A stretch of DNA of 62,601 bases from Bacteroidota bacterium. Its GTDB lineage: Bacteria > Bacteroidota > Bacteroidia > UBA8524. The notes under the pieces were generated by a model. That model searched no databases, was not told the origin of the DNA, and saw only the letters and a program-made list of their open reading frames with translations. The position numbers were made by a program, and so were the translations under genes. Positions 56,892 through 62,601 of the stretch are shown piece after piece (the stretch's first letter is position 1; each line of letters opens with the position of its first letter). The DNA is taken from contig WGMZ01000012.1 of the NCBI GenBank assembly GCA_016124735.1, positions 1 through 62,601 of the forward strand, given 5' to 3'.

Positions 56892-58736
56892 ATGAATTGG
56901 GGCTTATCCGACTTCAGTATTAAAACACGAATCCAGCTGGGAGTTTCTGCTTTCTTGCTGGTTATCGTGGTTTTAGGCTCCGCGAGTATTTACTATTTGC
57001 GTGAGATTCAGAAGAATGCAGAGTCCATTTTTACCAGAAACTATCAGCTGCTCGTAAAGAGTCAGCAACTGGATCAGTACGCCTATAAATTCCGGGTCGA
57101 CTGGCTCGATTTTTCGCGGGGCATCTTAAATAATAAAGATGCAATCGGAAAACTGTATGCGGGAATTTTTGAGATGGATTCCATTCTTATTTATCAAAAA
57201 CATCTATCACAAGGAGAAGTACAGCCTAAGATGATGGATTCTGTGCAGTTTGCCCTGGATCAGTTAAAGGGGGCATTTCGTCAAATCAGGTTTGTTGGAA
57301 GTTTCGATACAGCGGCGGTTACCCGAAAGGTATTTCATGATCTTGATCTGCTTTTAACCGTTAATGAGAGTCTAAGCGAAACGCTGAGGAACGACGTGCT
57401 TAGCCGATACAATAAAACCAAGTCGAGTGTGAATCAGGTTATTACCATCATGGTTGTATTGACAGTCAGTTTGTCGGGATTAGGCTTCATCATGCTATGG
57501 TTGATACCGGGCTATATTGTTGGTCCTTTGCATGAATTGGCCGAGAGGATTAATCGAATAGGCGACAAGGATTTCAGTCAGAGGATGAAAGGGCTCAATA
57601 AAAGCGATGAGTTTGGTGTACTGGCCCAGGCTTTTAACCGGATGGCCAATCAACTGAATGAATTTGAGCAGATGAACATTACGGAGTTGGTCAAAGAAAA
57701 GCAACGGATAGAAGCCATTATTGGTAACCTCAATGAAGCCATTGTGGTAACCGATGAACATAACCTCGTTATTTGGATCAATGAGCAAGCCGAGACCTTA
57801 TTTGGACTTCCGAGACTGTCGCTATTGGGAAAGGTTTTTAAAGATATTCGCCCATTGAATTTTAGCAAAGACGCCCTGATTTCTCAACCCAATGAGAAGG
57901 GTACCTCGTTGTTTAATTTTAGTGCACGCATTGGCGATCGAACCAAATATTTTCACAAGGAAGAAATTCGGGTAGGATCACTCTCAGCATCCGAAGCTAC
58001 CGAATCAGCAGGAAAGGTGATTATTTTTTATGATATCACGGACTTCCGGGAATTGGACATGGCAAAAACGAATTTCATGGCCACTTTATCGCATCAGTTC
58101 AAAACCCCTATTTCGGCTATGAATATCAGTTTGAACTTGCTGGACAATCCGAAAGTGGGTCAACTGAACGAAGAACAAAAAAACCTGATAGGCACCCTTC
58201 AGGCGCAAAATGAGCGCTTGCTGAACATGGTGAATGAACTTCTCGATCTCGGACAAATTGAGACGGGTAAAATCCGCCTCTTGAAAGAGGAGATTTCCGC
58301 ACAGGAATTGGTCAATCATAGTTTGAGTACCATACGGACTATTTTAGAGAACAAAGCACTCAATGTCGAATGTATTTACGAAGAAGATTTGCCGGACCTC
58401 GAAGTGGATTTGGAGAAAATCACCTGGGTTTTGAATAATCTCTTAACCAATGCGGCACGCTATTCTCCGGAAAAGGCACAAATTCATGTGGAAGTAAAAA
58501 AACAAAAGAAACAATTACTTTTTTCTGTTCGTGATGAAGGCCCGGGAATTGAAGAAGCGCTTCTATCCAGGATATTTGAAAAATATCAAAGAAATAAGTT
58601 CGATAAAAGCATGGGTACAGGACTGGGTTTGGCCATTGCAAGAGAAATTATTGAGGCCCATAAGGGTAAAATAAATGTAGAGAGCAAACTGGGGTATGGC
58701 AGCCGTTTCTATTTTACGCTCCCTTATTCGTCGTAG
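56892..58736 (+). CDS. HAMP-PAS sensor histidine kinase
   Basis: A 614-residue kinase. Membrane helices at about 13-33 and 184-206 enclose a four-helix periplasmic sensor. Then come HAMP (about 207-258), PAS (about 270-385) and HisKA with H401 (ATLSHQFKTPISAMN), followed by the ATPase ([45 protein letters not shown]). In many Bacteroidota kdp loci a HAMP kinase of this form follows the KdpD-like gene. The end overlaps convergent era by 13 bp. Confidence 0.93.
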   Translation: MNWGLSDFSIKTRIQLGVSAFLLVIVVLGSASIYYLREIQKNAESIFTRNYQLLVKSQQLDQYAYKFRVDWLDFSRGILNNKDAIGKLYAGIFEMDSILIYQKHLSQGEVQPKMMDSVQFALDQLKGAFRQIRFVGSFDTAAVTRKVFHDLDLLLTVNESLSETLRNDVLSRYNKTKSSVNQVITIMVVLTVSLSGLGFIMLWLIPGYIVGPLHELAERINRIGDKDFSQRMKGLNKSDEFGVLAQAFNRMANQLNEFEQMNITELVKEKQRIEAIIGNLNEAIVVTDEHNLVIWINEQAETLFGLPRLSLLGKVFKDIRPLNFSKDALISQPNEKGTSLFNFSARIGDRTKYFHKEEIRVGSLSASEATESAGKVIIFYDITDFRELDMAKTNFMATLSHQFKTPISAMNISLNLLDNPKVGQLNEEQKNLIGTLQAQNERLLNMVNELLDLGQIETGKIRLLKEEISAQELVNHSLSTIRTILENKALNVECIYEEDLPDLEVDLEKITWVLNNLLTNAARYSPEKAQIHVEVKKQKKQLLFSVRDEGPGIEEALLSRIFEKYQRNKFDKSMGTGLGLAIAREIIEAHKGKINVESKLGYGSRFYFTLPYSS

Positions 58737-59605
58737 CCAAATTCTTTCAAGAGTTTGTCGTCATTGCGCCAATTACTTTTTACTTTAACATAAAGCTCAA
58801 GAAATACCTGTTTACCGAAAAAATTCTCAAGTTCCTGCCGGGCAGCTGTCCCTGTGTTTTTCAATGCAACGCCTTTGTTGCCAATGAGTATCCCTTTTTG
58901 CGAATCGCGTTCTACCAGAATATCGGCCTTTATGCGCAGGAGTTTATCTGATTCTTTAAAACTGTTCACCACCACTTCGCAGGAATAAGGGATTTCTTTT
59001 TTATAGCGTTGGAAGATTTTTTCCCGAATAATCTCTGAGCTGAAAAAACGGTCATTTTTGTCGGTGTACTGGTCCTTATCAAAATACGCGGGGCTCTCGG
59101 GCAAGAGCGATATCAATAATTCTTTGAGCTCTTTGGTATTGAACTTATTGGCGGCGGAGATGGGGATGATGGTATCGGTAATCTTCTTTTCTTTCCATTC
59201 ATTTACCAGATTTAATACTTCTTCCTGACTGCGGGTATCTATTTTATTGATGAGCAGGATGAGGGGTTGTTTGATGCGTTTCAGTCTCTTCTCCACTTCT
59301 TCTCCCAGTTCTTTCTGTCCGGCTTCAATCATCAGGATAACCACATCACCATCGACGATGCTTTCGTCGACAAAATGCATCATGGAAGATTGTAATTTGT
59401 AGGCAGGGTCGATAATGCCGGGGGTATCGGAAAGGATCATTTGATAATCTTCTCCATTGATAATTCCAAAAATGCGGTGGCGGGTTGTTTGCGCTTTCGG
59501 CGTTGCAATGGCCATTTTATGCCCCATCATAGCATTGAGCAGGGTCGATTTTCCTACGTTCGGCTTTCCGATGATGCTGATGTACCCGGCGCGATGTTCT
59601 GACAT
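58724..59605 (-). CDS. era: GTPase Era
   Basis: A 293-residue GTPase with the G1 motif GKPNVGKST, G3 DTPG and G4 NKID. The C-terminal KH domain has ERDSQKGILIGNKGVALKNTGTAARQELENFFGKQVFLELYVKVK. It binds 16S rRNA during assembly of the small ribosomal subunit. It is divergent from the initiator tRNA, whose promoter -33 box lies close to the era start. Confidence 0.97.
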   Translation of the reverse strand: MSEHRAGYISIIGKPNVGKSTLLNAMMGHKMAIATPKAQTTRHRIFGIINGEDYQMILSDTPGIIDPAYKLQSSMMHFVDESIVDGDVVILMIEAGQKELGEEVEKRLKRIKQPLILLINKIDTRSQEEVLNLVNEWKEKKITDTIIPISAANKFNTKELKELLISLLPESPAYFDKDQYTDKNDRFFSSEIIREKIFQRYKKEIPYSCEVVVNSFKESDKLLRIKADILVERDSQKGILIGNKGVALKNTGTAARQELENFFGKQVFLELYVKVKSNWRNDDKLLKEFGYDE

Positions 59606-59621
59606 TTTTCTCTGTGATTAT

Positions 59622-59651
59622 TTGCACTGCAAAGAAAGAGCATTATATTTG
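59622..59651 (+). promoter_or_regulatory. Promoter of initiator tRNA-Met
   Basis: TTG at 59622-59624 and TATATTTG at 59644-59651, a perfect -7 box, are 19 bp apart. They lie 25 bp before the tRNA. Confidence 0.75.
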
Positions 59652-59676
59652 CACTCCCAAAAGGGAACAACGATAG

Positions 59677-59752
<76 letters not shown>

Positions 59753-59757
59753 CAAAT

Positions 59758-59789
59758 AAAAAAGGCTTTCAGAGATGAAAGCCTTTTTT
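59758..59789 (+). terminator. Terminator after tRNA-Met
   Basis: AAAAAAGGCTTTC (59758-59770) pairs with GAAAGCCTTTTTT (59777-59789) around AGAGAT. It lies just inside the islet, so it probably came with it. Confidence 0.88.
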
Positions 59790-60018
59790 ATTGGAGTGCA
59801 GAGTAAGAGAGCGGAGTGCGGATAATTCACTGTTTCTCTTTAAAGTTTTCGATGCATTGAGTCGATTGGCGAGTCGCCAACCGACCTTTATATTTCCGAT
59901 TGCAATACAAAAGCGATTCGGCGTCAGACTACGCCATGGTTTCGTCTGATGCAATCCCGCCCATTCGCTCGATTTATTTGGTCGACTAGCGCTCCGGCCT
60001 TCCGGGCGGAGCGCATAA
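59790..60018. repeat. Hairpin-rich segment of the islet
   Basis: It contains at least three short inverted repeats. They are TTGGCGA-G-TCGCCAA at 59866-59880, CAGAC..GTCTG around the GCGTCAGACTACGCC tract (about 59924-59950), and GCGCTCCG..CGGAGCGC at about 59989-60014. Its left edge has a motif (AGTGCAGAGT... GCGGAGTGCGG) that is the reverse complement of the pyrimidine-rich elements in the 11-kb and 17-kb repeat blocks. It may be a dispersed repeat. A 93-codon - strand frame across it is not called. Confidence 0.5.
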
Positions 60019-60099
60019 ATCCACTCGTTGGAAGACCGAATCAAAGACAAAGACAGGCTTATAGAATCACTTTACAAGCAAATTGACGGTAAGAAATAA
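60019..60099 (+). pseudogene. C-terminal gene remnant
   Basis: After a stop at 60016-60018 the frame reads IHSL then EDRIKDKDRLIESLYKQI and a short tail to a stop at 60097-60099. This coiled-coil end looks like the tail of an HTH repressor or similar, without its body. It is followed 28 bp later by a terminator. The body may have been lost with the islet's other genes. Confidence 0.4.
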
Positions 60100-60126
60100 T
60101 TACCGGCATTAATACAAAGGGGAGAG

Positions 60127-60150
60127 AAGCCCGGGCGAGAGTCCGGGCTT
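60127..60150 (+). terminator. Terminator after the gene remnant
   Basis: AAGCCCGG (60127-60134) pairs with CCGGGCTT (60143-60150) around an 8-nt loop, followed by TGTTGTT. It ends 19 bp before the orphan gene. Confidence 0.7.
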
Positions 60151-60169
60151 TGTTGTTAATTGCAGGATA

Positions 60170-61420
60170 ATGATGAATCATAACACCCGTTATTCAATTG
60201 GTAATATCACCATTAGTAAGAAAGATGTAAATGTTCTTGTCTTCAATGATAGCCCTGAATTAAACTCGATACTTCAAGAAAGTATGGATAGAGATTGTAT
60301 GTGTTCATATAATGGAATTCCGACGAGTCTTCACTTATATATGAAGGCTAGAGTAGACCAATATTTGGATTCAAAATTGAAGTCTTTAGTAAATATTCAC
60401 ACATCTCCAGGAGAATACAAAGAGAAGTTTACTTGGAATTGGAATCTTGAGTCAAATGAATTTACTATAAATAATATAAAGCCCTCCAAAGTGATTATAG
60501 AATACGATATTCAATATTCTGTAACTGACGAGGTTCAAGAAACTTATGACGGGGAAAATTCGGTGCTCGAGAATCGGTTGATTTGTTATTTTGATTTATT
60601 AGGGTTTAAAAACATTGTAAATCAAGTCGGAGTTAAAAGAGTTCACGCTCATTATTTGTCGTTGATTGAAAAAATTAAAGTACGAACAGAACAATTTGTA
60701 AGTCATGAAACTTCGCCTCATCCAATTGAAAGGTTTAAAGTCTTTTTTGATTCAATTGTTATTGTTTCTGGTCCAACAGATTCAGTTCAGTTGGTAAATA
60801 ATTTCATTTTTTCTTGTATAGAAACGCTTGAGGAGGGATTCTCAATGGGATTTCCAATGCGAGGAGCAATAACTAAAGGAGATTATATCGATCACAAGGA
60901 AAGCAATCTATTTGTAAGTGATAGCTTTAATAGTTTAACAACGATTGAACAAAGTCAAAATTGGTGCGGATGTATTATTTCTCCTGAAGCAGAGGAGTTT
61001 ATAAGCAAAAGCATTTATGGAGAACAATGGCCGACAAATGTTACAAGCGAGAATCCGCTAATTCGTTATTCAGTCCCCATTAAGGATAAATTTCAGAAGT
61101 TGAATCCAAAAGTTGAATTTTTATGCCTCAACTTTTCATATTTCCTGAGTGTGCATGAGAAGGAGTCTGGACTGAAACACATGGAGGGCGACAAAGATAA
61201 AATGGAGAATACCAGAGATTTTATTGATTATGTGGATTCTATTTACAAAGACCCAATCAAATTGGGCCTATACTATTTGAAAGTAATGAAATCCCAATCT
61301 GGATTTAGATATAAATATGTCAGTGAATATGGTCAGCGCATAATTTCTAATCCACCACAGATTGTTTCAATTGGAATCTTGCATAAAGGAGAGACTACTC
61401 CTTTTAAAATTGTGATTTAA
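60170..61420 (+). CDS. Orphan protein with class III nucleotidyl-cyclase-like core
   Basis: A 416-residue protein, visibly more AT-rich than its neighbours. Residues 1-125 match nothing I know. From 138 on, LICYFDLLGFKNIV puts D142 where class III cyclases have their first metal aspartate. KVFFDSIVIVS puts D194 at the second, and FPMRGAITKGDYI matches the strand-turn after it. Similar stand-alone proteins include cyclic-pyrimidine (Pycsar) type cyclases, but no membrane or TIR effector gene is next to it. Two Mets at the start (60170, 60173) leave the exact start open. It is the only full gene of the islet between the two tRNA-Met repeats. Confidence 0.65.
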   Translation: MMNHNTRYSIGNITISKKDVNVLVFNDSPELNSILQESMDRDCMCSYNGIPTSLHLYMKARVDQYLDSKLKSLVNIHTSPGEYKEKFTWNWNLESNEFTINNIKPSKVIIEYDIQYSVTDEVQETYDGENSVLENRLICYFDLLGFKNIVNQVGVKRVHAHYLSLIEKIKVRTEQFVSHETSPHPIERFKVFFDSIVIVSGPTDSVQLVNNFIFSCIETLEEGFSMGFPMRGAITKGDYIDHKESNLFVSDSFNSLTTIEQSQNWCGCIISPEAEEFISKSIYGEQWPTNVTSENPLIRYSVPIKDKFQKLNPKVEFLCLNFSYFLSVHEKESGLKHMEGDKDKMENTRDFIDYVDSIYKDPIKLGLYYLKVMKSQSGFRYKYVSEYGQRIISNPPQIVSIGILHKGETTPFKIVI

Positions 61421-61593
61421 ATCTCATGTTCTACAATTTGAAAGTGGATTCTTGAAAGACATTTGTAGTTTTACAAATATTAACAGCCTCCCAATAATCA
61501 CGGGAATGGAATAATCACAGAATTCATAAAATTTTGTGACTGAAAAATTTTGTATTTGATTGTATTTGAGGTAGAAGGATAAAAACCGTACCC
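61421..61593. other. AT-rich stretch at the right end of the islet
   Basis: No open frame, RNA or repeat is evident in these 173 bp. It is AT-rich like the orphan gene and runs up to the right attachment-type repeat. Confidence 0.5.
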
Positions 61594-61640
61594 GCTCATA
61601 ACCCGAAGGTCACAGGTTCGAGTCCTGTTCCCGCTACCAA
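61594..61640 (+). repeat. Attachment-type direct repeat, right copy (tRNA-Met fragment)
   Basis: An exact 47-bp copy of 59706-59752. It lacks the 5' half of the tRNA, so it is a tRNA fragment and not a gene. It is the original 3' end left behind when an element inserted. The strong terminator at 61644-61674 would be the tRNA's original one. Confidence 0.9.
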
Positions 61641-61643
61641 TAC

Positions 61644-61674
61644 CACAAAACCCGCTATTAGGGCGGGTTTTGTG
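61644..61674 (+). terminator. Terminator downstream of the tRNA-Met fragment
   Basis: CACAAAACCCGC (61644-61655) pairs perfectly with GCGGGTTTTGTG (61663-61674) around a 7-nt loop. Confidence 0.85.
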
Positions 61675-61808
61675 CTTCTACGGGTTTTGAGACCAAGTTT
61701 GCAAGGGGCTTTCAAATCTTCTTCAAATCCCCTGTTCATAGCTATCTTCGGAGATTTGATTAGGTTCGATATTCTTAAGATTTTATAAAATCTTTATGCT
61801 CTGCCATT

Positions 61809-61816
61809 TAGCTTTG
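61809..61816 (+). promoter_or_regulatory. -7 box of the KdpD-like gene
   Basis: TAGCTTTG, a perfect TAnnTTTG box, ends 13 bp before the TTG start, so the transcript would have a very short leader. A TTG -33 box is not seen at the right distance. Confidence 0.45.
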
Positions 61817-61829
61817 TGGCAAAATAATT

Positions 61830-62465
61830 TTGAGACTATTTAAGGTTAGAAAATACAGCATAACCAGCCAATTTGCGGTAAGTCTGGGCCTGATCACCGT
61901 TATTGCGGTCAGTTCTTACTTTTCCGTTGATGTGATAGGGTACCGGGTGGTCGCTTTGATACTTCTTATGGCTGTTTCCCTCTTGGCCATGCTGTTTGAT
62001 ATTTTCCCGGTGCTCGTTACGGCCGTTTTAAGTGCTCTAGTCTGGAATTATTTCTTTATTCCCCCAACTTTCACTTTTCATGTGGGGACTCCTGAGGACC
62101 TGCTGATGTTTCTGATGTATTTTATCATTGCACTAATCAATGTGGTCCTAACTAAAGAGATCCGAGAGTATGAAAAGAAGTCCCGGGACAAGGAGGAGCG
62201 CGAAAAGGCAATCCGTTTGTACAATACCGTGCTCAATTCACTCTCTCATGAATTGAGAACTCCTCTTTCAACGATTATCGGAGCAGTGGATACTATCCGA
62301 GATAATGAGGGTAGGTTAAGTCGGGAAAGTCGGGATGTACTATACGATGAAATCGAAGTGGCGCAATCCCGCCTGAATCGCCAGGTAGAGAATTTATTGA
62401 ATATGAGTCGTCTGGAAGCTGGTGTATTGCAACCCCATTACGATTGGTGCGATGTCAATGTGTAA
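61830..62465 (+). pseudogene. KdpD-type sensor kinase, cut by an IS3-family element
   Basis: A 211-codon frame with a TTG start. Four membrane helices between about 12 and 108 form the DUF4118 module of KdpD (with VWNYFFIPPTFTFHVG). A linker and the HisKA box NSLSHELRTPLSTI with H140 follow, and the frame reaches LNMSRLEAGVLQPHYDWCDV before stopping on the TAA of the inserted element. The ATPase domain is missing, so the kinase cannot work. In Bacteroidota this half of KdpD is often a separate protein. The rest of the gene, if kept, lies beyond the window. Confidence 0.85.
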
Positions 62466-62601
62466 GCTCCCCCTAAAATAGGACAGTTTAAAAATAGAGT
62501 ATATTTAAACTGTAAACAATGAAGAAGAGTAGATTTAGCCCGACACAGATTGTGTCTATTTTAAAAGAGTATGAATCAGGTGTTGATGCATCTGAGTTGA
62601 T
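62461..62601 (+). mobile_element. IS3-family insertion sequence, left end (partial)
   Basis: The sequence changes at 62461 with TGTAAGCTCCCCCTAAAATA, a terminal repeat starting with TG, directly followed by a transposase OrfA start. It interrupts the KdpD-like gene. The element continues past the window. Confidence 0.8.
62519..62601 (+). CDS. IS3-family transposase OrfA (N-terminal part)
   Basis: The reading frame MKKSRFSPTQIVSILKEYES continues to the end of the window. This is the start of the HTH_Tnp_1 (transposase 8) protein that binds the element ends. OrfB should follow with a frameshift outside the window. Confidence 0.85.
   Translation, partial: MKKSRFSPTQIVSILKEYESGVDASEL

Noticed and set aside
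59769-60050. 93-codon - strand ORF in the islet
   Set aside because: It runs over inverted repeats and the terminator of tRNA-Met, with basic, arginine- and tryptophan-rich content and no domain.
61594-61640. A second tRNA-Met gene
   Set aside because: Only the anticodon loop to CCA part is present; acceptor 5' strand and D arm are missing.

Overview
The window comes from a member of the Bacteroidota. It has type IX secretion (T9SS) C-terminal sorting domains, S46 peptidases, TAnnTTTG-type -7 promoter boxes in front of both tRNA genes, a paired LytS-like kinase and LytTR regulator, DUF4249-like lipoproteins, and a large type II-C Cas9. The order or genus cannot be read with confidence. Most of the sequence is ordinary chromosome with short, often overlapping operons. 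Accessory DNA sits at both ends.

Left end (1-8.2 kb): a complete type II-C CRISPR-Cas system. An IS21-like element end lies about 19 bp from a 24-repeat array of 46-bp repeats. The array is followed by a partial inverted repeat, then a leftward cas9-cas1-cas2 operon. A short tracrRNA gene is divergent from cas9 and carries a 17-nt anti-repeat, and its terminator runs into the end of a HIRAN-domain gene. The anti-repeat fixes the direction of crRNA transcription as left to right, towards the end of cas2. 

Middle (8.2-54.8 kb): a flippase and glycosyltransferase pair; a tandem palindromic repeat block; copA; tRNA-His; an MFS transporter; a T9SS-exported subtilisin; an S46 peptidase with a class IV aminotransferase; a nupC/bifunctional nuclease/etfA/etfB operon; a TPR/lpoB/COG3014/thioesterase operon; an MlaE-MlaF type lipid ABC transporter; uvrA; an ECF sigma factor with a small partner; nth; a LytS/LytTR pair; dnaK with a palindrome-rich upstream region; a panB-rluA operon; pruA; a dihaem cytochrome; and a 1449-residue hybrid sensor kinase.

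Right end (54.8-62.6 kb): a sigma-54 activator, a candidate structured leader RNA with a terminator, tiny ORFs, a HAMP-PAS kinase, era and initiator tRNA-Met. A 1.9-kb AT-rich islet is flanked by 47-bp copies of the tRNA-Met 3' end and carries one orphan gene with a class III nucleotidyl-cyclase-like core. Beyond it, a KdpD-type sensor kinase is cut off after its phosphoacceptor domain by an IS3-family element. The activator, HAMP kinase and KdpD-like kinase resemble the regulatory part of a Bacteroidota kdp potassium locus, but no kdpA, kdpB or kdpC is present between them.
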